Shown here piece after piece: positions 25,331 to 36,759 of a DNA stretch of 64,000 nucleotides (positions are counted from its first letter, which is position 1; the number at the start of each line of letters is the position of its first letter). This DNA comes from Ignelater luminosus (taxonomy: Eukaryota > Arthropoda > Insecta > Coleoptera > Elateridae): the NCBI GenBank assembly GCA_011009095.1, contig VTPC01000399.1:72425-136424 (forward strand). The letters run 5' to 3'. The notes beneath the pieces were generated by a model. It was not told where the DNA came from and made no database searches. It was given only the letters and a program-made list of their open reading frames with translations. Made by a program: the position numbers and the translations under genes.

Positions 25331-25849
25331 TTTTCTCATTTTCTTGTTTGTAATTTACTTACCTATTAATGCACATTTATTACCGATATGACACAGACGC
25401 AGTATGGCGCTGTAAACTAATAGTCCGACTAGTTTTGCCATCTGCTGTAACCTTTAAAAATTGTAATCGTTCACCGTTTCACCCAATATCACCATCTATC
25501 CCTGGTTTGCCCTGTTTTATAATTGCTATCAATGGGCCACCAAAAAACTCGTGTTGAATATCATTGTCATCTGAAATGCTTTTAACGTTCTTTAGACATC
25601 CTAAATCATTATTGCAGTATTTCACCAATAATAGTAATAATAGGCCCATTGTGAGAATCTTTTACAATGTATTGGAATTAAAAGCAAATAACATTTATTA
25701 GGTAATCTAAAGATGGATTCTGTCAGATTCTGCCTTTGTTGCAAGCAAAGCCTAACATTATAATCTTTTTATCGAAACATCAGAGGGCGTTGCGCGAGCG
25801 CATTGTACCCAGTATTAACGGTTTGCGATCATTCACTTGAAATAACTTA
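25331..25849. other. no gene recognised
   Basis: Flank of the pogo relic. It may include its terminal non-coding part, but no inverted end was found. Confidence 0.4.
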
Positions 25850-26135
25850 CTTCTATTTTAATAAATTATAGTTCAATGAAAAAAACCGCAAACGCTTCTC
25901 ACCACTACCTATTATTGCTTACTGCTTTATTCCCTGTTTAGATTATGAGTTACGTAATTAAATAAACTAAGTTTGCGAACGGTTTGCTGCTCGGCTAACT
26001 GTTCTGCTCTCTAGTGTCTAAAAAGTTTTAATTCAACAACAAATAGAAAACTGGAAAGCGCGAACGCTTCTCATTACTAAGGCACCAGTACTAATTTTTT
26101 TCGCTTTAGCCTATGAGCTAAGTTTGCAAACGAAA
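25850..26135 (+). repeat. diverged direct duplication, ~150-170 bp period
   Basis: Two units share CGCTTCTCA with neighbouring ACTA-type sequence (25894 and 26065) and CTAAGTTTGC followed by AACG (25967 and 26118). Both also share an AT-rich lead with GTTCAA or ATTCAA. Unit A is about 25850-25995 and unit B about 26010-26135. Divergence and small indels show that the duplication is not recent. Confidence 0.6.
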
Positions 26136-26345
26136 CTTTCCATTGAGTTTGTGTGCAACCACATGAGACGATGGTTTTCAGCCAACACTATTTCATGGTA
26201 ACCGAGTAGAAGTTACCGCGATGGGTTTTGCACAAAATATCGAGCATCGAGTGGGTTGCAGTCAAGCAAGCAGGACTTTCTCAGAATAAGTTCCGTCGAA
26301 TTTAAGATGTTTAAGAGTGAAAAAAGTATACAAGTAAGATATATC
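26136..26345 (+). other. candidate non-coding first exon with donor site
   Basis: A GC-richer tract after the duplicated block ends at ACAAGTAAGAT (about 26331-26341), a good 5' splice-site match. It could be a 5' untranslated exon. No initiator or TATA is convincing and no downstream exon was found. Confidence 0.15.
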
Positions 26346-26635
26346 TTCAGCAAGTTGTGAAAGATTTTATTTGGGGTTAAGATTGAAATGCTGCTTTGCT
26401 TTCGTGAATTTTTGTTTAGTGGAAGTTAACATTGAATTGAAGGTGTATATTATTAAATTAAATTACTGATCTTACCAAGACTTTGTCGTCATTGTTTAGC
26501 AGTTTATATACGATCTGTATCAGATTTTTGCATTATCCACTGATCAAATAAGATAGGAGAGTATTTTTAGCCTTAATAAAATTTATAAAGAGCAAGTCTT
26601 GAAGGGCTTTAACAGATTAGTCTATCTGTCCTAAA

Positions 26636-26641
26636 TTTATT
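26636..26641 (-). terminator. possible poly(A) signal of the orphan gene
   Basis: TTTATT on the plus strand is AATAAA on the minus strand, about 200 bases after the stop codon at 26841. It is the first canonical signal downstream of that gene. Confidence 0.35.
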
Positions 26642-26840
26642 TTCAGTTAATCGAATATTCAGTGTGTTCTTTTTGACTGACCACGATACTAACTAGATAA
26701 AACAAGCAAGAAGCCTCAAATAAGGAAACAAAATATATTCAACTTCGTAAAAATAATACACAACAGCACAACATATAAGATCACTGTTAGGTACAAAAGT
26801 GAGAAACTTAATGTAGCAAATAATATTAAAGAAGCAATTC

Positions 26841-28235
26841 TTAAAAGAACGATGAAAACGCATTTTCTCCAATGACAAGTTTAAATAAGCAAGCCGTATT
26901 GATTGCGAGAAAGAAAGCTATTAGTTTGGTATAAGAAGAAAATTCCACCCTCACAGTAATACTTTCCCTCACTGCTTGGCCATTTTGTCGAAAAAGATAC
27001 CGTTCGAAATCTTCCATTTGCGGGTTGTCTCCTTGTCCATTCAAATAATTTATGATAGATTGCACGCGAAGTGGGGCGCGCTCTAATAGATTTCTTCTGG
27101 AAGGATTTGGATAAATAACATTGTTATGTCCTTGAGGAGGAGCATGGTGGATTTGCTGATGTAAGTAGTTAATTGCTTCCACGTAATCATCAAAAGGGCG
27201 CCTTTGAGCATCGATAGAATTATCTTCATTATCTTCACTTTCGGAATCTTCCATAGCATCATGATAAATCATGTCATCATGATTTTCATCTTCATTTATA
27301 TCATAATAGACTTCATCTTCTTCATTATTTGATAAAGAAAATACCTCTAGGACTTCTTTATATTCGCATTTAGTATCATAGAAAGATTTTTCAATGTTTT
27401 CAATATCATTCGGAGGACTATTAATATCAGATTTGATATTACGTGCTAGATCTACATTTGTTGGAGTTTCATTGCTAGCAATAATTTCTGATTCACATTC
27501 TGTATTGTTTATATTTTGAAGATTCTGGTCAAAATAATTTTTGTCATCTTCTGCATGTTCACCTTGCACTTCATTCTCAGTCTTACAATCTTCCAGCTCA
27601 GATTGAGCTTGAATATCTTTGCTATTATCTGGTTGACTTACAGGCTTGTCAGTTTTTGACATTTGTATTCCTACAAAACTTAACTTTAAACCGTTTGTAT
27701 TCGAATTATTAATAATAATTGGAAAATCATTAACATCAGGAATCCTTTTAAACTGCGTATTAATTTCATACCACATGCTAATATAGAAATGCTGCTGCTT
27801 CTTATTTCCATGATCGCCAAACACACCAAAACGACGATGATATGGTTTTATCGACGTGCACACATTCAAAGTTGCTTTAGAACAATTCACTAACATTGAA
27901 CTGGAATTAGACAACTTCGTTATTATGTTCGAATTATTTTTCGCAAATTTACTATTACCATTATTTCTGTTTTGTTTCTCTTTGTATTTTTTACAGTTGT
28001 TGCTGCTAAACTTTTTAAAAGTTTCACATTCTAAATCCCTTAATGTTTTATTTATTACCGAATGCTTCGCAGCATCGCCTTGCTTTTCTTCCGAACGCTT
28101 TACATGTACCGACTCGATTGGATTATCTTCCTCGTAAGATTTTCGTAGGACTGCCTCTAAAACATCAGAGCACGCACGTGCTAATTGATCGGGTGATTGA
28201 TAAGCAGTTTCTGTTAAATTGTATCTTCTAGGCAT
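26841..28235 (-). CDS. intronless orphan protein, 464 aa, predicted C-terminal membrane segment
   Basis: This is the only long intact frame in the window. The protein starts MPRRYNLTETAYQSPDQLAR and has a short helical-looking N-terminus (ACSDVLEAVLRKSYEE, residues 22-37). A basic, Asn/Ser/Lys-rich segment follows (about 75-120), then a more ordered part containing HRRFGVFGDHGNKKQQHFYI (about 133-152). Residues about 205-345 form a long acidic, low-complexity tract. A conserved-looking block follows with FDDYVEAINYLHQQI, RAPLRVQSIINYLNGQ and MEDFERYLFRQNGQ. The last 30 residues hold a hydrophobic stretch, KLIAFFLAINTACLFKLVI (about 437-455), with a short tail, as in a tail-anchored protein. 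I recognise no domain. The start is the first Met of the frame; a TATA-like ATTTATAAG lies about 140 bp upstream on the minus strand. It could be a lineage-specific gene or an exapted retrocopy. Confidence 0.6.
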   Translation of the reverse strand: MPRRYNLTETAYQSPDQLARACSDVLEAVLRKSYEEDNPIESVHVKRSEEKQGDAAKHSVINKTLRDLECETFKKFSSNNCKKYKEKQNRNNGNSKFAKNNSNIITKLSNSSSMLVNCSKATLNVCTSIKPYHRRFGVFGDHGNKKQQHFYISMWYEINTQFKRIPDVNDFPIIINNSNTNGLKLSFVGIQMSKTDKPVSQPDNSKDIQAQSELEDCKTENEVQGEHAEDDKNYFDQNLQNINNTECESEIIASNETPTNVDLARNIKSDINSPPNDIENIEKSFYDTKCEYKEVLEVFSLSNNEEDEVYYDINEDENHDDMIYHDAMEDSESEDNEDNSIDAQRRPFDDYVEAINYLHQQIHHAPPQGHNNVIYPNPSRRNLLERAPLRVQSIINYLNGQGDNPQMEDFERYLFRQNGQAVRESITVRVEFSSYTKLIAFFLAINTACLFKLVIGENAFSSFF

Positions 28236-30700
28236 TTTTTATTATTGTAATTACTTAAAATTTTGATGAAAGATAAACGAAAAAAAAGATTAAACTTTAT
28301 TATTATGAGTTTTGTCTTATAAAAAATATCTTGATATAAAACCACTTGATTTTTCTGTTTTCTTATAAATAGCAAGAATTTAGTGACTTTCACTTTCAGC
28401 CCTCAATAAAACGAATAGCTTAAGAAAAGGAAGGTCGAAAATGTTAAAGGGACCCGAAAATAACAAATCTTCTAGCATCACTTACAAAGCGCACAGAAGG
28501 GACTTGAATTGGCCTATCCCTTGAAAGTAATAATTCAATAATTAGGTTGACGTTCTTTTTCTTATTACTTCTTTGTCCAAATTCTCGGACAAAATTGAAA
28601 TCTTTTTATTTATTTATTAAAAGGGGATATTATGCAATACTAAGAAATTGTAGTCTGGTTAACTCTTATTCCAGATCAAATTCCCAGATAAAACGACTCG
28701 TTCCAAACGCTACTGATGTGGAAACGAGGTCCACTTTAGTTAACTCTCCGTCGCACACAGTTTCTGCTTCCTGTAGCCTTTTTTACACTAGGGCATTTTT
28801 AATTAGTCGTGCGAAACATGCTGTGGTTTGCAAAAACCCATACTATTATAAATAAATTATTAGTTTTATAGTACCGAGACTGTGAAAAATTTGAAATTGA
28901 CTAGCTCCAATATTCAATAAGGATAGAAAAACGACTGGATAATTTATGAAAACAAATAGGAAACAGAAATAATAAACTGGAGCCTAGAAATGTTATAACT
29001 TATAATTTATAAAAGGGAACTTAAGAGAATTTTCGGAGACATCTGACACGTTTGATTATTGACTTGTCCCACCCGAGCAATAAATAGTTATTGAAGGGAA
29101 AACACCGACAAAGGAACCGTCTAAATGGCGTTCAATAGGACCGACTCACTATGCGTTCACCAGTGACGTACTAAATGTATTTTATGGCTTTATAGCCTAG
29201 ATGTATTGAAGATAAAAGTAGTCTATTTTTATTGGAGAATTAAGATGTCGATAAATTTGTTGCAAATCTTTAAAATCTTGGTTACCTTGATTTGATCTAA
29301 AGACATGTAGCTGCAACCATCTTCACTTTGCTTAAATGATTGTTAAGTATGCTACAAATTAGAAGTTGAAAAATGTATTGCTTTCTAGAAGAGAAATATT
29401 CTAAGCTATACACTTATAAACGATGCAGTCTATAAAATAGTTATTTCCAGTTAGCATCTGTTGCAATTACTAAACGGCTGGCTAATGTACGATATAATAA
29501 GGAAAGACCTTCCTTTTACATCCCATCGTTTTTACAAAAATTGACCTTGGTTATAACTGTCTTGTTTCTTTATTTAGGCATTTAGTAAAAATGCCTTTTA
29601 GTGTAAACGTAAATTATTCTTGTAGTTTATTGCATGGAAACTGTAACTGTTGGTATTAGTTCATCAATCATTCGTGTATCAATGAAATAAATATCACTAC
29701 ATTTGTGCTTTCCATTTTTTATTAATCTCATTTACAATTAGTTCTAAATCATTTCTAGCCTTTATACTTTCAAACAGTAACAATTCACTACTGTTCATTT
29801 TCCAAGACTAGAACTTACTTTGTAGTGCGGTTTCATTTACGTAACTTGATTGAGTTGTGATTTCTTAGAACCTACTAGACATTAATAGTTTTATTTCCTA
29901 GTGAACGTAATTCATAAGGTATTTTCAATTTGAAGATTTCAAAGATTCTTTCGGAATATTATAGCTACTAGATAAGATAAGAAAAAAGAAGGAAAAGGCA
30001 ATAGAAGCTCAAAAACTTGTTTTCAAAATAGTTTGCAAAAAACATTTTGGACTTTGTTTCTAATTCTGCTTGTAGCGACAGGGTTGATGAAAAACCCACC
30101 AGCTTTGGAACCCAAATAGTGTGCCCTGAGATAAATTCAATAACCTAAAACGTCATTTCCAATTCTCTGAGTCCACATCCACAATACCTTCGATAGAGTT
30201 CTAAAGCTAAGCCTGTATTCTTTTTAAATTTGGATTTTTGATGAAATTTGATATTGATGAAAATACTGTTTAATGGATGCTGGGATTTGCCTTGTTATAC
30301 ATCATTTCCAGGGCCGACTTTAATGTGCCATAAGACAAATTCACGTTTTTGTTGCACACGTGCCAAAATATTTTATCGGATAAAACACCGCAGTTTCGCT
30401 TAGTCTTAAGAGTAAATTATTGATATTGAAATTGCAATTCTGAAACAGTTCTTGGAAAATAAAGTATCATAAGTGATTTTAATATTTCACTACCACGTCC
30501 ATAATCGTCGAAACGAGCATTCTTTCTTAGATTAACTTGTAACTTCACTTAGAATTCTCAGTTTAATGTTTTTTTAAGATCTGCGTATTGCTTTTCTAGG
30601 CACGTCATGATGAAACTCTGTAGTACTGTTATGGTCAAGTCAAGTCAAGGGCAGTTTTGTTAGTAGTCTTGAAAACGACCGACCAAATTTTAAAAAAAGG
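28236..30700. other. no gene recognised
   Basis: Holds the 5' flank of the orphan gene and then AT-rich DNA. The 102-codon plus frame at 28547-28855 has no motif. Confidence 0.45.
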
Positions 30701-30715
30701 CAAATTACATTCTAA

Positions 30716-30810
30716 TGCAGCGGTTCTTAATCTTTTATTATTCAGTGGACAGCTTAGATCCTACGTGTATGTACGTTCATAAATCTTAAGATCTTTTCAG
30801 AACCGCTGCA
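30716..30810. mobile_element. 95-bp MITE
   Basis: The inverted ends TGCAGCGGTTCT and AGAACCGCTGCA bound a 95-bp unit flanked by TCTAA on both sides (30711-30715 and 30811-30815). The end motif CAGCGGTTCTTAA resembles hAT-type MITEs, but those make 8-bp duplications, so the superfamily is open. Confidence 0.65.
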
Positions 30811-31243
30811 TCTAACAGTTACACCTTTTTACAAAATTTAGCTAATAGTGATAACGAAGAAATGCTTCGAGATTAAAACCCCAATCAGCTTTGTAATTTC
30901 AGTTTTTTATATAGGACAGTCTAACTAATTCAAAAAGGTTGATAGAAAAGTCCCAAGCAGATCCAAGCCTGATTCTGAGACCATGTCAGTGCAGCAATCT
31001 TTTTTTACAGATACATACCTTTTTGAGGGGACTAAAAATTATATCAAGGAATTTTTACTTTTTTTAATTACTGAATATGAGTCAAATTGAAGATCTTTTG
31101 TTCAGGCCTTTGATATTGTCTGAGTTGAAGAGCTATCATTTCAGCTTGATTTGAATTCTTTAAACTAAAAAGAGGCCCAATGAAGGGTAAATAGATCAAA
31201 ATACACGCCCAATTCAAAACTGGTATCTATTTAATTGTATTAA

Positions 31244-31490
31244 GGCCGGGTATTTTTATCGTTGATTAACTTTAATCAGAGGTTTATTTCTATAATCCCC
31301 AGTTTTTCAGTCGTTGGTTAAGTTTTTCTTCTAAGAATTACTTTTCCTTGAATACAGCTATTGCCACACTTGTATCCATGGGAATAATTTTCTAATTAAA
31401 CTTAACCAACAACTGAGAAACAGATCGTAATAGATATCCACGGAAATAAACTTCCGATTAAAATTAATTAATGATAGACATTCCAGGCCC
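31244..31490. mobile_element. fold-back MITE of ~247 bp
   Basis: The two halves are complementary over about 110 bases each. Left-arm blocks such as GTTTATTTC and CGTTGGTTAAGTTT recur inverted as GAAATAAAC and AAACTTAACCAACAAC. The outer ends are GGCCGGG and CCAGGCC. A TGTATT stands just outside both ends, offset by two to three bases, so the target duplication is uncertain. Confidence 0.65.
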
Positions 31491-31853
31491 AAATGTATTG
31501 AAAATGATCAATCAAAGATAACTGTAACTAAGCAATTAAAAAAGTCGTTTTCGACTGCGAGGAAAAATCTATACTTTCCTTCATAAAACAAAGGTCTTAA
31601 ACCAGATTTTATATTTTTATGTTATTAAGATCTTGACTTAAATCTTGTACTCAATTTTACCCTGTATTTGATTCATTTTAAAAATTAATACAGAGATCTT
31701 ATCAGAAAATATTTTAAGGAGACCTTGTGTAGGTCTAGCCTATAATAGTTTCATGCATGAAAGGGAAAATCGTCTTGGAGTTATAAAGTGTAAAATACTC
31801 AAAAGTGTCTAGCAATTACAAACCATTGAGAAACACTGCTTTAGAATCTTGTA

Positions 31854-32096
31854 CACGGAAAAAAATGTTTTGTTGGTGCTACAAAAAATTTAGTGGAATT
31901 TTGGGCAGCAAATGTTTTTACAAGAACAGCAAATATTTTTGTCACGCAGTATAATTTTCTGCTCTTGTCGCTACAGCAAATTTATAATTTATTTTAGAGT
32001 TAGGAACAGATTAATTTGTTGCTACAGCAAAAAAATATTTGCTGTCCAAAATTCCACTAAATTTCTTGTTGCACCAACTAAACATTTTTTTGCGTG
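31854..32096. mobile_element. 243-bp MITE with ~60-bp TIRs, TA-flanked
   Basis: The left end reads CACGGAAAAAAATGTTTTGT and the right end is its inverse with few mismatches. The TIRs continue through TTGGTGC, AAATTTAGTGGAATTTTGG and CAGCAAAT. TA flanks both sides (31852-31853 and 32097-32098), as for a Tc1/mariner-type MITE. No coding content. Confidence 0.85.
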
Positions 32097-32099
32097 TAG

Positions 32100-35000
32100 T
32101 TCCAGGTGGATTTCAAATCACCGAGACTGAGATCTTGTTGTTTAGAAGTGAAGTGTAGAAATAGTGCTATTTGATTACTTCTTCCATCTTAAATGGTCTA
32201 GGGGGAATTTCAAGCACGGACCAATTTTTGGCTGGGCCGTGATTAACCATTCGACCCGTTAACTGTTTCACAATTACGTATTCATTCTGTTTTACAATTA
32301 CGTATTCATTCTGTTTTGTTACAATGAATTTTGCTTTTGAGCTTGCTTCTTTCTTTATGATAAGGTTGATTAATGACACATTAAAATGTTGGGAACTGGA
32401 ACTGCATTTCTGTCCACTGAGTGTAGGTATCTAAACTATCTATTGCATTTGGTTTTTGATATGCTCTTCATCGAAATTTACGCAATCGCCTCAGTGTCTT
32501 AACGTCTGAAGCCGATCTTGGTCATCACTCATCAACAACAAGTTTTTTTTGGACAATTACATTTACGGGCAGTTGCAAAACAAAGCAGATAAAAGTTAAA
32601 AAGGCGGCTGACTGTTTAGGAGCAGCTCTCCTCTTCAGTCTTAATTGGTGATTATTAGCAGAAGAGTGACTGAGAATTATAACCAAAAGAAACTGTGATG
32701 ACGTATAATAATTGGTAAGGCAGTAAGGATGAAGCAAACAACCGGTAGCTCCCTCCCCTCAGCCTCTGGCGACTGATGGTGGTATGTGTCGTCCATAAAT
32801 CTAAGTAATAATGGTTCGAAGTGTAATCGTAGTTAACTAGCGTCGCAGAGACTGAGCTCAATTCGCAAAATAGTCATTTAGTAGAAGAAGAGGAAGGAGT
32901 AATGTCCTCCGTAACGGTGATAAAAGACAGAAGATGGTAGTCTCGTCTGCGGCCGACCTAAAATGGAAAAATACCGCAGGGTGTAATTGCAGGGAAGGGA
33001 ACTTTGATGTTGGACTGGTGCTGCGGTTCTAACGTAGGCCTAATGGCGTATAGTGTATTTATATTCGTACGTTCGCTTACACTCCCTTATAATAATGAGC
33101 ATGAGCACACAGTCTAAGAACTTGAAGATCGAAATCAATTTTGCTAGTCAACACCAAGGGATGGTAGGTTGCGGTAGATCAAATAAGGAGTGTAGCTCGT
33201 GTCAGTTCACAATACTTTCTGTTTTTACCTGCAAAGACTGTTGCGTTTCATTGAGTATTTCTAAATCTTATTGTTTTCGTCTTCCTTATACTTATTAATA
33301 ATTTTTCAGGGACGGCGGCCAGTACTATGATTTGCAGGTTTGCGCAATCCTAAGCGACTACATCCTAAACACGTGTTACTGGTGCAGTAGGACTTAAGAC
33401 TTAGTTTGCAAGGCCTATGCAAACCTAATATTACACTTCTGCGTATTAAAGAGTAATGCTTCTCATTTCAACTGTATTGCCATAAGACGTCTGCGGAAAG
33501 CTGCAACCGCCACATTTTTGCACGAGCCACTACTAAATCTTCCATAACTTAATAAACAAATGAAGCTGTAAACTTAGTGGCTAAAAGAAAATGCTGTGAG
33601 CAAAGCTCTTCGCACAAACAGTTCGTTTGCTGTTATCTGGATGCCGTACTTTGTTTGGCATTTTCTAATCAGCTACTAATACTCAAAAACCAAGATGCAA
33701 GCCAAAGTCGCATCGGTCGGTGAAAGAAATGAAATGAAAACACTGAATTATTTTGACTACCTCACTTACAAACGAGAAAGAAAAAAATGTATTTTTGGCA
33801 GTTGCAATGGTATACCTAAAAGACATAATTAAATTTGGTTTTAGGGATAACGCATGCGGAAGCTCAAAGACCGCGCTCACCTTTGAGATATAGTAGCATT
33901 GATAGTGGTATAAGAAAGGTTGTTTCTTCATCTAGAAAATTAAGATTCACCTTTCTAGATAGAGGTCTAGAACTGCAGCTGCGGCTCTACACACTGTAAT
34001 GAATTATGTTGTCAATCTTGAACAATAACAATAAGGGGATGTTTCTTAACCTATAGAAGCTATAACTTCACTGAATATTTGTAAATATTTTCTGTAGTAG
34101 AGCAAGACTGGGCTGTTAATTGTATTGTATCCTAGAATAAGACTGCAGCACTAAAATAGACCGAATTCTTCTTGTAAAAACCTAACTGATTTCTAAAAAC
34201 GAGCCTCAAAGTCTTTGAAAAATTAAAGAGTCGTTACTTTTCCCCATTCGCTCAGGAAGTTTCTACCTTTCAGGCGTAACCTTGAAGTTGATACTTTTGG
34301 GACTTGCTTCGTCACTGATAAAGTGATAATGTATGTGCTTGTTGTTCAGGCTTCGTCTGTAATTTTTAGGAGAAATATGTTCTTATGTTGAATTCATTTT
34401 GCTTGCTGCATCAACTGCTACCTGGACACTTATAAATCATATTAATTTACAAAACTGTATTTGCTCGTATGTATTGTTGGGCTTTATTTAATTGCTGAAA
34501 GCCAAATGTTTAATGCAACTTCCTCCAGGCACACGGAAAAGAGATGCGGCTTATCTCGCGATAAATGTTGTGAAGGCATACGTCGTTGGCTACCATATAG
34601 GTATGGTGAATTTCAATAGTTGATCAGTGCAATTGATTTCATCTCCTCTTCTGCCAAAGAAATATTCCACATGACTCGGGTCTGTTAGTTATTAAACCTT
34701 GAAGACTAAAACAAGTTAGAGATGAACGCTTGAATTTTTCTACTTTTACCGTTCTAAACTCTAGATGGATACGAGATACAAGTAGGCCGTTAAGTTTTGG
34801 AGATTTAAGTCATGTCTGCGGTAATTATGTGGACATTGTGTATGCCAACTGCACAAATCACTATCGCTTGTGGGCTTTCGGTTGAGAAATGTTGCAACAA
34901 GAGAAAGAGCTTTTGGATTTTGCGATTTCCGTAGTGGACACATTGACGAAAACATAAATCATCCAAACTCAAATTAAAATAACACCGAGGCACTCTAATA

Positions 35001-36750
35001 CAAAGAAAATTGACATAACCACAGAGACAAATCGGTGCTTTGCTTTATCATTTCTATGTGCTTATTGGCGGGAAACAAGCTGTATACAATTCAAGCATCC
35101 GAGAAACACATCCACTCTTAGCAGAAAGATTTCAGTTTTGATGTAGAAGCTCAAATGTTTGCTGATAACGTCCATCTTAATTTTCTCATTAAGTAAATTC
35201 ACAGAAGTAGGACAGAATGTAGACAAGACTAAGTCTTTCAATTTTGTGATAGAAATAAAAGGAAGCTCTTTGTGATCTATCGAAGAACTTTTTGCTGTTT
35301 TTTTATTCCATTACAGAACGATAAATAAGAATACTAAATGAGCACAATCCCTATTAAAATGTTTCTTCTCTGCTGAACGTAAAATCACAAGTGCAAAAAA
35401 AGGTAATTACAATAATAAAACCATTGAATTTAAATATAAACTGGCAGTATTCCTACCATAATATTTATCAGTGCATAGTAATCAGGAAATAAGCCAAAGA
35501 TAAGGAAAAAAGCAAAATCGTAGTTCATTAACTAAAATAAAATATTATTCCCGGTCAATATTTAGGCTTTTGTGAATGACGACGACCAGTGTGTAACGTT
35601 AACTAAAATTCTACTAATGGAAAATAAATGGTGTGTTGTATGGCTTTTCAAGGTCTCTCTACTCATGTAATAGTAGAATATTGATTTCGCCTGAATTTAA
35701 TTTCATGAACACATTAAAGTGTACATTCGTGAATTTGCGACGACTTCAAAGCTTTTCACTATTGAATTAACGAACACCCGTGTTTTAGTAGTAGTTGTAG
35801 TAGCCAGCCGGTGTTAATTGTTAATTAGAAATGTCATTATATGTTAGTGGAGAATGCGATTTATTAAAAGAGCTATTTGTGATATACTTAATCAGAATAT
35901 TACATTTTTGCTCAAATCAATAATTTAACTGATGACGATAAAAGAGGAATTTTGAGCGTTTTGTTTATTTTTGGGTTCGTTTTTGTGTGTTTTTTACATT
36001 CATGGTAATGAGTATAATGATGATGATGATAAATTCATGTGACTTGTAATTTGTTTTGTTTGGAAATATGTGGAATAACTCTATAATACTTTATAGTATT
36101 GTTAGGTGGATATCGCATCATTTAAATTATTTTGTTGTACTACGTATTATGCTATATTTGTTTATCATTTAAAAATAATTGTTTTGATATTGTTGAAATT
36201 TGACGCTGATATGGTGGTTTAGGATTTCATTAATTTTAATTTTGTTTTGCGTTTATTCCCTTTAGAACTCAAATTCAATACCACCTAGTGACTTACAATT
36301 AGTTAGAACCAGTTGGAGGATTAATTTTATCCTTTTGTCCTTTTAAACTTATGTTTGCTGTACGTATTTTTACACGAAAAATTAATTATTTTGGATAGAA
36401 ATTTCCTGGTTCTGAATGATCGTATCTCGCATCAAAATCAGTGCGTACAATTCCGAAGTCAGCCGACTCAAACAAGCAAAACCATGAAGCGGTATCTAAT
36501 TTTGGTCGTACCAAACCTATAGCAATTGTCAAATATTCTTTTAAATTTCTTAAATTCATTGTTTTCATGTACTCCCAGAATTGTATTTGCGGGTTTTAAA
36601 AAGAAATTTTACTATTTAAAGAATATCTTACCTTCCACTTGATCGACACTATGCCACGCTTACTCGAGAAAGCAAAAGATTGTAGGAAATCACCTTCTGA
36701 GTGTTATAAATTTACTTTCAGTTATGCGGAATGTACTCTATACGTAACGT
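32100..36750. other. no gene firmly recognised
   Basis: Mostly AT-rich. A 70-codon minus frame at 32167-32379 has charged, non-random content with a repeated octapeptide (listed separately). A GC-richer tract at about 32870-33060 has no clear frame. Possible exon boundaries near 33310-33337 are discussed under findings. 36015-36030 is a short ATG microsatellite. Confidence 0.4.
32270..32317 (-). repeat. perfect 24-bp tandem duplication, in frame
   Basis: Two adjacent 24-bp copies read QNEYVIVK twice in the minus frame 32167-32379 (MSLINLIIKKEASSKAK at its start). The unit is a multiple of three and keeps the frame open. Whether the frame is translated is unknown. Confidence 0.5.
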
Positions 36751-36759
36751 TGAAAGAAA

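Noticed and set aside
27856-28231. Plus ORFs within the orphan gene
   Set aside because: Antisense of the 464-codon minus frame, with AT-driven Phe/Leu composition.
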